A stretch of DNA of 24,195 nt. Origin: Gammaproteobacteria bacterium. Lineage in GTDB: Bacteria; Pseudomonadota; Gammaproteobacteria; Cardiobacteriales; Wohlfahrtiimonadaceae. The notes beneath the pieces were generated by a model. That model made no database searches, had not been told where the DNA came from, and saw nothing but the letters and a program-made list of their open reading frames with translations. Below, one piece after another: positions 14,307 through 22,424 of the stretch; position 1 is the stretch's first letter, and every line of letters begins with the position of its first letter. The position numbers and the translations under genes are program-made. Where the stretch lies: NCBI GenBank assembly GCA_003864535.1, contig BHEQ01000008.1, positions 1-24,195 on the forward strand, read 5' to 3'.

Positions 14307-16490
14307 TTATCCAAATATTTTATTTGGCAGCCATAGCGCAATCTCTGGGAAGGCGATAATTAAGCCTACAATTAACATTTGAATAATAATAAACGGAATA
14401 ACACCTTGATATATTTCAGACATTTTTACTTGGTATTCGCCTTTCATTGCACCTTTCATATAAAATAAGGTATAACCAAAAGGTGGGGAGAGGAACGATG
14501 TTTGTAAGACCATTCCGACAATAATCCCAAACCAAACAAGCTCATCACGGCGACCGCTAAAATCTCCTGCAAATAAAAGCACAATCACAGGACCAAAAAT
14601 AGGTAAGAATATTAAAGCTATTTCAATCCAATCAAAGAAAAATCCTGCAAGGAAAATTACCGCAACAAGGAGTAATAAGGTTCCGTAAGGCCCTAAAGCA
14701 GTTGCTTCTATCGCATCTAATAAAATAGTTTCTCCACCAATTGAGCGAAAAACATAAGAAAAAACGGTTGCACCAAAGACGATAAAGAAGATCATTGCAG
14801 AGACAAATGCCGCATTTTGAATAGACTCTGTAAGCATTTTTAAAGTGAATCGACCTTTTAATATGGTCAATAATAATGCCCCAAACGCGCCAACTGCCGC
14901 AGCTTCTGTTGGGGTTGCCCAGCCTTTAAATATAGAGCCTAAAACCATCATGATCAAGAAAATAGGTGCGACAATCCCTTTTAAAACAATCATAAATGTC
15001 TCTATAAAAGAGCGATCTGGAATATCGGTAGCTTTTGGAGCCATTTTAGGTAAAACAACCCCGACCGCAAATAACATAATAATATAAAAAATTGCGGTAA
15101 GTAATCCAGGAACTAAAGCTGCCATAAATAGCTTACCAATCGATACTTGTAAAATATCCCCCATAAAAACAAGCATTACCGATGGTGGAATAATAATCCC
15201 CAAAGTGCCTGCGCCTGCAATTGTGCCTGCGGCGAGTGAATTTTTATAACCTGCGCGTTTTAAGGTAGGTAATGCCAAAACAGTCATCATAACCACAGTT
15301 GCTGAGACAACTCCTGTGGTTGCGCCCATAATCGCCCCAATTAACACAATGCCAATCGCAAGCCCAGCTGGAACTTTACGCGTAATAATCCGAATAGATT
15401 CAATGAGATCCTCAGCAATCCCACTGCGTTCAAGGATCATTCCCATCCAGATAAACATAGGTCCTGCAACTAAAACTAGATTTTCCGCAACGCCCGTCCA
15501 TGTGCGCGGTAGAATATTAAAAAATTCAATTAACGAAAATGCGTCCATCCACGTCGCGATGCCGCCAAAGAGTAAGCCAATTCCACCTAAAATAAACGCG
15601 ACAGGATAGCCACTAAACATTAAGATCGTCAGACTTAAAAACATAAAGATAGGTAGGTAATAGACCCAATCAATCGGATCATCCACAGATGTAGATCTAA
15701 CAAATAGCATCCATACGCAGATTAATATCCCAATGAAAATACAAGATATTGCGATGATTTTTTTATTTTTAGATATTGGTATTGAGTTTAAATGTGAGTT
15801 TAATGATGATGATGATGATATTGTTGATTTGATTGAATTGATTGAATTGATTGCATTGTTTTTGTTGATTTCATTATGCTTATTTGTTTTATGGCTATTT
15901 ATTTCATCCTTATTTATATATTCATTTATATGATTATTTACAGGATTATTTTTTATGGCAATATATTGTTTTAAAACATGACTTATAATCGCAAGTAAGA
16001 GCAATCCCATGCCTAAAGGAATCGCTGATTTGATAACCCAACGATAAGGTAATCCATGGCTTGAAGTTGAGCCCTCGCCTGCAATAAAGGCAATACTTAC
16101 AAATAAAACCCCAAAATAGATCACCGTTAATACATAAGGCAAGGCGAGAAGAATCGTTCCCCACAGCTCAATGTGTAAATTAAAACGTTTAGGAAAGCGT
16201 TCGCGGAAAATATCAACACGCACGTTCATATCTTTTACAAGCACACCTGCAAATAAAAATGCAAACAAGATTGTATGTAAATGCCATTCTAATTCCTGCA
16301 AACCTGTTGAACCAAAAAAGGCTAAGGCAGGAATACGGCGCGAGACGACATCATATAAAGTAACCGCGGTTAAGGCAAATAAACACCACGCGCTATATTT
16401 ACCGATAATTAATAAGCAGTTGTCGATTTTTTGTGATAAATACAATAGCTTACTATTTGATAAGCTATGTTGTTGTTGACTTGTATGCAT
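14307..16490 (-). CDS. TRAP transporter fused small and large permease (DctQM)
   Basis: One 727-residue polypeptide carries both TRAP membrane subunits. Residues about 25-180 are DctQ-like (LQELEWHLHTILFAFLFAG, NVRVDIFRERFPKR, HGLPYRWVIKSAIPLGMG). Residues about 275-727 are DctM-like (SGYPVAFILGGIG, AGTLGIIIPPSVMLVFMGD and a late LSPPFGYTLFYMKG). The motifs resemble the branch annotated for mannitol/chloroaromatic compounds or 2-oxoacids (TakQM type). The join at 181-243 is a strikingly repetitive Asn/Ile/Ser/Lys-rich segment (15762-15950) containing GAT and GATTGAATT microsatellites; a membrane helix follows at about 245-265. AAGGA precedes the ATG. It follows its binding protein by 90 bases, with a hairpin in the gap. 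Confidence 0.92.
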   Translation of the reverse strand: MHTSQQQHSLSNSKLLYLSQKIDNCLLIIGKYSAWCLFALTAVTLYDVVSRRIPALAFFGSTGLQELEWHLHTILFAFLFAGVLVKDMNVRVDIFRERFPKRFNLHIELWGTILLALPYVLTVIYFGVLFVSIAFIAGEGSTSSHGLPYRWVIKSAIPLGMGLLLLAIISHVLKQYIAIKNNPVNNHINEYINKDEINSHKTNKHNEINKNNAINSINSIKSTISSSSSLNSHLNSIPISKNKKIIAISCIFIGILICVWMLFVRSTSVDDPIDWVYYLPIFMFLSLTILMFSGYPVAFILGGIGLLFGGIATWMDAFSLIEFFNILPRTWTGVAENLVLVAGPMFIWMGMILERSGIAEDLIESIRIITRKVPAGLAIGIVLIGAIMGATTGVVSATVVMMTVLALPTLKRAGYKNSLAAGTIAGAGTLGIIIPPSVMLVFMGDILQVSIGKLFMAALVPGLLTAIFYIIMLFAVGVVLPKMAPKATDIPDRSFIETFMIVLKGIVAPIFLIMMVLGSIFKGWATPTEAAAVGAFGALLLTILKGRFTLKMLTESIQNAAFVSAMIFFIVFGATVFSYVFRSIGGETILLDAIEATALGPYGTLLLLVAVIFLAGFFFDWIEIALIFLPIFGPVIVLLFAGDFSGRRDELVWFGIIVGMVLQTSFLSPPFGYTLFYMKGAMKGEYQVKMSEIYQGVIPFIIIQMLIVGLIIAFPEIALWLPNKIFG
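15762..15950. repeat. Low-complexity microsatellite segment encoding the DctQ-DctM linker
   Basis: On the plus strand the segment has a (GAT)n run near 15803-15819 and a GATTGAATT unit repeated about two and a half times near 15830-15856. The surrounding DNA is T-rich and simple. On the coding strand it gives Asn, Ile, Ser, His and Lys repeats. Slippage here would change linker length in steps of three without frameshift only when whole triplets are gained or lost. Confidence 0.75.
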
Positions 16491-16539
16491 TGCAAATAGT
16501 CCTTGAGATATTTTTATTGAAATATTTTTAATAACGTAG

Positions 16540-16561
16540 GGGCGAACCTATGTGTTCGCCC
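16540..16561. promoter_or_regulatory. Intercistronic hairpin between dctP and dctQM
   Basis: GGGCGAAC (16540-16547) and GTTCGCCC (16554-16561) form a perfect 8-bp stem with a 6-base loop in the 90-base gap between the binding-protein and permease genes. No T-run follows on the transcribed strand. A role in mRNA 3'-end protection, allowing excess binding protein over permease, is more likely than termination. It is markedly more G+C-rich than its surroundings. Confidence 0.6.
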
Positions 16562-16580
16562 TGCCTGCATTTATTATCTT

Positions 16581-17648
16581 TTAATCTAACTTTCCTGAAG
16601 ATAAATTGCGCCATTCTCCATATGATTTTTGGAAAATATTATAAGAATCAGCGATTTTTTTAAACTCAACGTTATCTTTAGCTAACTCTGCGCTCACCTC
16701 TAACCACGCGCTATTAAGCTCTTTTAATGTTTCTGGAGTAAATACGCGAAAATTCACATTTTTACTTCTAATGAAATCCAAAGCCTCGCCTTGAATAGAT
16801 TCACCAACTGCGATACTTGTGATTAAAGCTTGATTACATGCGGCGTAAAACGCACCTTGCTGTGATTCACTTAAACTATCCCACTTAGTTTTATTGATCA
16901 ACAATGTTTGAATAGAGGCGGGTTGATGCCAGCCTGGGAAATAATAATATTTAGCAATTTCATAAAGCCCCATATTTTGATCAAGTGCGGGCATAGAATA
17001 TTCAGCCGCATCAATAACGCCGCGCTCAAGGGCGGCATAAATATCACCACCTGCCATGCTTTGAGTTGATACGCCTAATTTCTCATAAGTGCGCCCACCA
17101 AGTCCTGCAATGCGCATTTTCAAGCCTTTTAAATCCGCAGTAGAATTAATCTCTTTATTAAACCAACCCCCAGCTTCAGCGGCATTAAAACCGCAGGATA
17201 TCCCTTTGATATTATTTTTAGCTAAAACCTCATCACGTAGTTTCCCTCCCTCTCCTTGATTAAACCACGCAATCAAACCATTACTATCCATCCCAAATGG
17301 AACCGCATCAAAATAAGCAAGTGCTGGATTTTTTTGCACAAAAAAGCCAAGTCCCGCATAACCAATATCAACCGCGCCAGTTGCAACCGCATCATAAATC
17401 CCTTCATTCGGAACTAAGCCTCTTGGCTCAAAATATTGAATACGCACAGATTTATTCGTTAATGCTTCAATATGTTTGGGTAAATTGGAACTAACTTCGC
17501 CCAAAATAGGCAAAGAGAGCGCATAACCGCTTTGCATTTTAAAACGCACCGTTTTATCTTTTTGCGCATGTGCTAATTGCATCGCTAAGCTTGTTGTACA
17601 AATCAGCGCAATCACACTGCTCAAATAATATTTTTTAAATTTTTTCAT
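16581..17648 (-). CDS. TRAP transporter periplasmic substrate-binding protein (second system, TakP-like)
   Basis: A 355-residue periplasmic binding protein with a signal peptide ending LAHA (cleavage near residue 28). Motifs include DLKGLKMRIAGLGGRTYEKL, VIDAAEYSMPALDQNMGLYE and YYYFPGWHQPAS, which place it in the branch annotated for mannitol/chloroaromatic compounds or 2-oxoacids (TakP type) rather than the branch of the first DctP. The arginine of KMRI is the expected carboxylate ligand. GGAG precedes the ATG. It is followed by its fused DctQM, with a hairpin in the gap. It lies 147 bases downstream of the dehydrogenase gene, across a run of small palindromes. The ligand is unknown; a sugar acid fits the neighbours. 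Confidence 0.9.
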   Translation of the reverse strand: MKKFKKYYLSSVIALICTTSLAMQLAHAQKDKTVRFKMQSGYALSLPILGEVSSNLPKHIEALTNKSVRIQYFEPRGLVPNEGIYDAVATGAVDIGYAGLGFFVQKNPALAYFDAVPFGMDSNGLIAWFNQGEGGKLRDEVLAKNNIKGISCGFNAAEAGGWFNKEINSTADLKGLKMRIAGLGGRTYEKLGVSTQSMAGGDIYAALERGVIDAAEYSMPALDQNMGLYEIAKYYYFPGWHQPASIQTLLINKTKWDSLSESQQGAFYAACNQALITSIAVGESIQGEALDFIRSKNVNFRVFTPETLKELNSAWLEVSAELAKDNVEFKKIADSYNIFQKSYGEWRNLSSGKLD

Positions 17649-17698
17649 AAAATCTCCATCTAGTTAAGTTACTGTAAAAAATATTTTATTCTAATTTT

Positions 17699-17745
17699 GG
17701 AACACTTCGTGTTGGAAACACTCCGTGCTGGAAACACTCCGTGTT
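17699..17745. repeat. Three tandem 15-16-bp palindromic units
   Basis: GGAACACTTCGTGTT (17699-17713), GGAAACACTCCGTGCT (17714-17729) and GGAAACACTCCGTGTT (17730-17745). Each unit, alone or with one mismatch, forms a small AACAC/GTGTT hairpin with a 3-base loop. They lie between the dehydrogenase stop and the second dctP start, and are richer in G+C than the flanks. Confidence 0.8.
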
Positions 17746-17763
17746 TTTGGGACTTTTACAGCT

Positions 17764-17790
17764 CCTCCCCTGCGCAGGTGAGGCTTTTTT
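17764..17790 (+). terminator. Terminator-like hairpin between the dehydrogenase and dctP genes
   Basis: CCTCCCCTGCGCAGGTGAGG forms an 8-bp stem (one mismatch, GCGC loop) and is followed by CTTTTTT on the plus strand. Both flanking genes are on the minus strand, so as a classical terminator it faces the wrong way. On the minus strand it would be an intercistronic hairpin preceded by an A-run. Confidence 0.5.
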
Positions 17791-17795
17791 GGCTT

Positions 17796-18923
17796 TTAAA
17801 AATTTAAAATAACTTTGCAGCAGCTTTTAGGGTGATTCTCAAAAATATCCATCGCCACTTTAATATCTTGATAATCAAACTGATGTGTTACTAATAACTC
17901 AGGTTTGATCAGATTTTGCGTCATCCACTCAATTACGATAGGAAACTTTTTACTATTTAAACGCGATGAATAAATTGATAACTCTTTACTGGTTATTTTT
18001 TGTTGAATGATCGAGCTTGCATCTCCTGAAAATCCCATAATACCAATCCGCGCAGCTGGTGCAGCAATGTTAATCGCTTCATTTAAAATGCTCGGGTGAC
18101 AGGCGGCATCGATAATTAAAGTAGGCTTGATCTTCATCTTGTGTAGATAGGCTTCTAAATCTTCATTTTGTGTATTTAAGGCAACATCTGCACCATTTGC
18201 CAAGGCCATTTTTAAACGCTCATCAAGGCGGTCGGTAACGATTAAATGTTCAACTTTATAAACCCATTTAAGTACTTGAGCGACCATTAATCCAATCGGT
18301 CCTGCACCATAAATGATTGCAATATCATCAGGATAAACTTTAGTATTACTGGTGATATTAGCAGCTACCGCAAATGGCTCAATCAAACACGCATTTTGAT
18401 CAGATACACGCTTAGGAACAAGATAGGCATTGCGTTTTGGAACGCATACATATTCACTAAAACCGCCATCTTGATGGACACCAATCACCGATAAATGCTC
18501 ACAAACATTAGGTTTATCATGCAAGCACGCATAACAACGTCCGCAACTTACAACAGGATCAACCACAACTTTATCACCTATTTTTAAGCTAATCTCATTA
18601 GAAGTAGAGTCAAAATTAGAGTCAAAATCAGAATCATGATCATGATTATCATCAAGACTATGTTCTCCAATCTGATCAATCACCCCCAAAAATTCATGTC
18701 CAATCACGCGTGGATATTTAGCAAAAGGGTTTGATCCGTGCAAAATATGCACATCTGAGCCACAAATTCCTGCGTACATAACTTTAATTCGCAGCTCATC
18801 ATATTTTGGAATAGGAATATCTCTTGATTCAATTTCTAATTGCCCAGGCTTAATCACCACGATGCTTTTAATTTTGATGCTTTTAATTTTTTCGATATTA
18901 TTCATATTATCCATGCTTATCAT
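17796..18923 (-). CDS. Zn-dependent alcohol/polyol dehydrogenase, RspB-like (candidate L-gulonate 5-dehydrogenase)
   Basis: Medium-chain dehydrogenase, 375 residues from the ATG at 18923 (a TTG lies one codon before, further ATGs at 18914 and 18905; none has a good ribosome binding site). Catalytic zinc ligands: Cys54 in GICGSDVH and His76-Glu77 in GHEFLG. Structural zinc: Cys127, 130, 133, 141. Nucleotide-binding GAGPIG at 206-211. It pairs with ManD 30 bases upstream, as rspB does with rspA in E. coli. Homologues in such clusters oxidise L-gulonate or related hexonates to keto acids; that role is inferred. Oddities: a 24-residue Asp/His/Ser/Asn-rich insert (88-111, low-complexity DNA at 18591-18662) and a repeated IKSIKIKSI at the N-terminus, where relatives begin MKSI. 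Confidence 0.88.
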   Translation of the reverse strand: MISMDNMNNIEKIKSIKIKSIVVIKPGQLEIESRDIPIPKYDELRIKVMYAGICGSDVHILHGSNPFAKYPRVIGHEFLGVIDQIGEHSLDDNHDHDSDFDSNFDSTSNEISLKIGDKVVVDPVVSCGRCYACLHDKPNVCEHLSVIGVHQDGGFSEYVCVPKRNAYLVPKRVSDQNACLIEPFAVAANITSNTKVYPDDIAIIYGAGPIGLMVAQVLKWVYKVEHLIVTDRLDERLKMALANGADVALNTQNEDLEAYLHKMKIKPTLIIDAACHPSILNEAINIAAPAARIGIMGFSGDASSIIQQKITSKELSIYSSRLNSKKFPIVIEWMTQNLIKPELLVTHQFDYQDIKVAMDIFENHPKSCCKVILNF

Positions 18924-18956
18924 CAATTCTAATTATCAATTCATTATCAATTCCAA

Positions 18957-20168
18957 TTACCAATTCCAAAGAGTGCCATCTTCAAGGCGTGCTATCGGAA
19001 GGTAGGCTGGCTCATACGGATATTTTGCGGCAAGTTTCTCATCAATATCAACCCCAATTCCTGGAACATCGCCTGGATGCATATAACCTTGATTAAAGCT
19101 CCAAGCATGAGGAAATACCTCAAGCGCAGCTTCAGGATAACCCATATATTCTTGAATGCCTAAATTTGGTGCCCATAAATCCAGATGCAAGGCTGCGCCC
19201 ATACTTACAGGGGATAGATCGGATGGACCATGTGAGCCTAAACGCACTTGATATAAAGCCGCAAAATCTGCAATTCGGCGCATATGCGTGATTCCACCTG
19301 CATGAGTCACGGTTGCGCGAATATAATCAATTAACTGCTCTTCAATCAATTGCTTACAATCCCAAATACTATTAAAAACCTCACCAACCGCAAGAGGCGT
19401 GACTGTATGCTGGCGAATCAGGCGAAAATCTGCTTGATTTTCCGCAGGAGTCGGATCTTCGAGCCAAAATAAGCGATAAGGCTCTAAAGATTTACCTAAA
19501 CGTGCTGCTTCTATTGGTGTTAAACGGTGATGAACATCGTGGAGTAAATGAGTCTCGAATCCATATTTTTCACGCACAGCTTCAAACAGTTTGGGTACAA
19601 AATCAAGATATTTTTCAGTTGACCATGCTTGCTCTTCAGGTTTACCTTTTGTCGCAGGCTCATAAGCTTTGTTATTACCCTTCGCAAGCCCGTAACTGGT
19701 TGACATTCCAGGAATACCACATTGCATCCGAATCGCTTTAAAACCCTGATCACGATAATGCTCAAAAGACTCTAAAGCCGCAGGAATATCTGATCCTGTT
19801 GCATGACAATAAACCATCACACCCTCGCGTGATGCTCCACCAAGCAATTGATAAACTGGCAGATTAGCAATCTTGCCTTTAATATCCCACAGGGCGATAT
19901 CAACCGCACTTATAGCAGCCATGGTCACAGGGCCGCGGCGCCAATATGCACCTTTATATAAATACTGCCAAATATCTTCAATTTTCTGTGGATCACGTCC
20001 AATTAATAATGGACAAATATGATCTTTAAGATAACTTGCAACCGCAAGTTCCCGCCCATTTAACGTGCCATCTCCAATCCCGTAAACGCCCTCATCAGTG
20101 CGAATTTTAAGAGTCACGTAATTACGCCCTGGACAAGAAACAATGACATCTGCGTGAGTAATTTTCAT
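18957..20168 (-). CDS. manD: D-mannonate dehydratase family protein (ManD/RspA, enolase superfamily)
   Basis: Dehydrates D-mannonate to 2-keto-3-deoxy-D-gluconate, or acts weakly on D-mannonate and D-gluconate. The 403-residue length is the family norm. Mg ligands are visible as Asp211 (LLHDVHH), Glu237 (WLEDPTP) and Glu263 (VGEVFN); His213 and His313 (GSHGPSDLSP) are catalytic candidates, and the C-terminal Trp403 is kept. The residue after HG is Pro315. From memory, a Pro rather than Ala here marks the low-efficiency, mannonate/gluconate-promiscuous subgroup tied to L-gulonate or L-idonate catabolism; this should be checked against an alignment. AAGG lies before the ATG. Divergent from gntR, upstream of the dehydrogenase. 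Pieces of this gene and its leader recur at 21352-21430 and 22559-22660. Confidence 0.93.
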   Translation of the reverse strand: MKITHADVIVSCPGRNYVTLKIRTDEGVYGIGDGTLNGRELAVASYLKDHICPLLIGRDPQKIEDIWQYLYKGAYWRRGPVTMAAISAVDIALWDIKGKIANLPVYQLLGGASREGVMVYCHATGSDIPAALESFEHYRDQGFKAIRMQCGIPGMSTSYGLAKGNNKAYEPATKGKPEEQAWSTEKYLDFVPKLFEAVREKYGFETHLLHDVHHRLTPIEAARLGKSLEPYRLFWLEDPTPAENQADFRLIRQHTVTPLAVGEVFNSIWDCKQLIEEQLIDYIRATVTHAGGITHMRRIADFAALYQVRLGSHGPSDLSPVSMGAALHLDLWAPNLGIQEYMGYPEAALEVFPHAWSFNQGYMHPGDVPGIGVDIDEKLAAKYPYEPAYLPIARLEDGTLWNW

Positions 20169-20319
20169 AGATAACCTTGGTTTTATATTAAATAATTAAA
20201 TGGAAAATATTTAAATACTAGACTACTACCATACTAGTATTTGTGCAAGAATTTTTATGGTATCATAGCGATTATTTTTAGCAATCTAAGCTAGCCTCAA
20301 TAAAGGATATTTAGCATCC
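20169..20319. promoter_or_regulatory. Divergent manD-gntR control region
   Basis: This 151-bp spacer must hold both promoters. It contains an inverted repeat TACCATA (20227-20233) / TATGGTA (20256-20262), 22 bases apart; these carry the TGGTA half-site type bound by UxuR-like regulators. The manD ribosome binding site is AACCAAGG, read on the minus strand, and gntR has AAAGGATA. Part of this region is duplicated at 21369-21430. Confidence 0.5.
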
Positions 20320-21021
20320 ATGCCTAAAACAATACAAACTCAGGCTTTTTTTAGTTTACAAGAGCCGCGCTCTATCGGTGCTCAGCTTCATCAACATTTA
20401 CGTGCCGCGATTATTTGTGGTGAATTAAGCCCTGGATTTGCACTTTCTGAAACAGAAATGAGTAAGCGTTATGGGGTTAGTCGGCAACCGATTCGTGAGG
20501 CCTTCATTAAATTAGCTGAAGAGCATTTAGTTAGCATCATCCCGCAGCGCGGTACATATGTGCTTAAAATATCAATGAGTAATGTCTTAGATGCGCAGTT
20601 TATGCGTGAAGCACTTGAGGTTGCGATTGTGCGAGAAGCGGCGCTTAAAGCAAAAGGTACACATATCAAACAACTCCAAAGTCTCGTTGATCAGCAAAAA
20701 AACATAGCTTACGGTAATAATCATGGCTTTTGGCTCTTAGATGAGGCTTTTCATCAAACTATTGCGCAAAGTGCTGGGCGTGAAAGTGCGTGGCGCGTGC
20801 TTGAGAGCATCAAAGCACAAATGGATCGCGTGCGTTACTTAAGCGTTGATGATGCAACTCCAACCGCTCTGCTGATCTTACATCATCAAAATATCACCGA
20901 TGCGATCGCGATGCGTGATCCTGATTTGGCAGAGGCCGCATTAAGCCATCATTTGCGTGAAATTTTAAATTCACTCCCAAAAATATCAAAGACATATTCT
21001 GAATTTTTTGATTTAAAATAA
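20320..21021 (+). CDS. GntR-family transcriptional regulator, FadR/FCD subfamily
   Basis: A 233-residue one-component regulator. The N-terminal winged helix-turn-helix spans about 20-83, with the recognition region KRYGVSRQPIREAFIKL (49-65) and wing IIPQRGTYV (73-81). The C-terminal all-helical FCD ligand/metal domain includes Asp141 and His145 (LLDEAFHQTI), His189 and His211, the usual metal-binding set. Such proteins repress sugar-acid genes and are released by a substrate or intermediate. It is divergent from manD, and FadR-type palindromes lie upstream of dctP and uxuB, so it probably controls the whole catabolic set. AAAGGA sits about 13 bases before the ATG. A deletion-riddled copy lies directly before uxuB at 22673-22874. 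Confidence 0.93.
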   Translation: MPKTIQTQAFFSLQEPRSIGAQLHQHLRAAIICGELSPGFALSETEMSKRYGVSRQPIREAFIKLAEEHLVSIIPQRGTYVLKISMSNVLDAQFMREALEVAIVREAALKAKGTHIKQLQSLVDQQKNIAYGNNHGFWLLDEAFHQTIAQSAGRESAWRVLESIKAQMDRVRYLSVDDATPTALLILHHQNITDAIAMRDPDLAEAALSHHLREILNSLPKISKTYSEFFDLK

Positions 21022-21026
21022 AGTAA

Positions 21027-21368
21027 CTACTCAGCAGCCACTAAATCTTTCTCAGGAACAATATATTCAGCCACAGCTCTGAGCGCATTCAAAGGATCTT
21101 GCCAATTTTTGATTGCGGTATCGAGCATGGAGCGCAAGACAACGAAGGAGCAAGCCCCCTTAATTGATCTAAACACCCAAAACACTAAATTAGGCAAAAA
21201 AAGTACAATTTCAGGAAATAAAATCATCACGATTATCAGTGTGATCACCGCGGCTAAGAATGGTAAGGCTTCGCGCGTATATTCATCTAGCTCACATTTT
21301 AAAATACCGCATACGGTAAACGTTGCAACTCCAGCTAAAAAACTTGCAGCAGCGTGAGTAATTTTCAT
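21027..21368 (-). pseudogene. Chimeric ORF: manD start fused to dctM pieces and an unidentified tail (scar 1)
   Basis: Read on the minus strand from ATG 21368: MKITHA is the ManD start; AASFLAGV matches an internal DctM segment (DNA 10154-10176); then VATFTVCGIL through LPNLVF matches the DctM C-terminus (DNA about 9793-9953 with few changes). It ends in about 48 residues I do not recognise, beginning FRSIKGACSFVVLRSMLDTA, encoded at 21030-21170. The fusions keep one open frame of 113 codons. The manD leader with its AACCAAGG ribosome binding site is also copied upstream (21369-21430). Junctions show 2-3-bp microhomology. It is called a pseudogene because neither parent domain is complete; expression as a small membrane peptide cannot be excluded. 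The stop lies five bases after gntR, on the opposite strand. Confidence 0.8.
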
Positions 21369-21430
21369 ATACAACCTTGGTTTTATATTAAATAATTAAA
21401 TGCTAGATTGCTGCCATAATAGTATTTGTA
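21369..21430 (-). repeat. Duplicated manD leader/promoter segment
   Basis: ACCTTGGTTTTATATTAAAT plus the following AATTAAATG match the manD leader at about 20174-20202. After a deletion of some 15 bases the match continues with a diverged copy of the ACTACCATACTAGTATTTGT region (20223-20242). The TACCATA half of the inverted repeat is changed to GCCATAA. Confidence 0.75.
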
Positions 21431-21490
21431 TAAGTAATTTCCAAGAGTTAAGAGCTCATTAATTTATTTTTATGAGTTTTTTTGCTTAGA

Positions 21491-22396
21491 TTACTTTTTA
21501 GAGCCTTTTATAAATTGGCTCTTAAATCCACTTCGTAAAGCTCTATACAGCTGAATAGGTGGTATACACTTTTTAAATGCGTCTTTATCATGCAATATAA
21601 TTGCTTTTTTATTTCTTAAATTCACTATAATTTCCTGATAATCTAATGCCTTAGAGAATCTTAATTTAGTTGTTTTATATCCCAACTGAATACTCTCAAG
21701 CTCATGCCAAGGATAGAATCTTTGTGTAAATCTAAAATAACAAGTGATTCCTTGTATTGAAATATCAAACTTATGTATAGATTCATTTGTATTTATATTT
21801 GTATAGGCAATTAGACTGGTAATAAAAAATATAACTAAACCTACTGGGCTAATAATAAATGCCAATATAGAAATCAGAGCAAATACAACAAATGAGATGA
21901 CTTTTATTATGACCATTGTTCTTGGAATAATCCTAAATGTGCATGGTAGCTCGACATCAGGATATTTTATTTCCTCAAAAATTTTTGCTGCAAGCTGTTC
22001 AAAATTATTTAATTGATGAGAAATAGATATTAGTACCTCATCTTGATAACTTATTAATTGCATTTCTTTATTTTTAAAAGTATTTAATGATCTAATTTGC
22101 TGCCAAGTAACTTTGAGTAATTTAGGAGAATGCGCAAAATAAAGTCCATCTTCATCCACAATAATTGATTGAAAGAGACGCTTCTTATGCTTCTTCCAAA
22201 TACTCAAATGTACAAATACAAAGAGTAAGATCAAACAAAACAGCAACAAATAAATTCTATCTGCTAAAAGTTGGATAAGATCAGCATTAATTGACCACAG
22301 TAATGAAAATATAATTATTTCAAGAATTATTACTAGCAATGATGTTTTAAGAAAATCATCAGGTGGATCAAAGCGTTGTGGCTGATTTAAATTCAT
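21491..22396 (-). CDS. Membrane protein with two PH-like (DUF304-type) domains
   Basis: 301 residues; function not recognised. The layout appears internally repeated: two hydrophobic helices (about 18-38 and 46-66), a soluble beta-rich domain (about 75-140: IIVDEDGLYFAH followed by VTWQQIRSLNTFK), two more helices (about 160-198), and a second similar domain (about 208-280: FDISIQGITCYF followed by YPWHELESIQLGYK). The pattern of a strand, GL/GI turn, and a W-x2-I/L helix entry resembles bacterial PH domains of the YdbS/DUF304 type, so this is a family-level guess. It ends with a basic tail. AGGAATAATT precedes the ATG. It stands alone, T-rich, between two scars made of manD/dctM/gntR pieces, so it came to this place during the rearrangement or predates the insertions around it. 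Confidence 0.65.
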   Translation of the reverse strand: MNLNQPQRFDPPDDFLKTSLLVIILEIIIFSLLWSINADLIQLLADRIYLLLFCLILLFVFVHLSIWKKHKKRLFQSIIVDEDGLYFAHSPKLLKVTWQQIRSLNTFKNKEMQLISYQDEVLISISHQLNNFEQLAAKIFEEIKYPDVELPCTFRIIPRTMVIIKVISFVVFALISILAFIISPVGLVIFFITSLIAYTNINTNESIHKFDISIQGITCYFRFTQRFYPWHELESIQLGYKTTKLRFSKALDYQEIIVNLRNKKAIILHDKDAFKKCIPPIQLYRALRSGFKSQFIKGSKK

Positions 22397-22424
22397 AATT
22401 ATTCCTATTAATCTTAAGGATCAT

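Noticed and set aside
15316..16479. Plus-strand ORFs opposite the dctQM fusion gene
   Set aside because: They are shadows of a strongly supported membrane protein, including the low-complexity linker, and lack ribosome binding sites.
16540..16561. Rho-independent terminator after the second dctP
   Set aside because: The stem is strong but no T-run follows on the minus strand, and the partner permease gene lies immediately downstream, so a processing or stabilising hairpin fits better.
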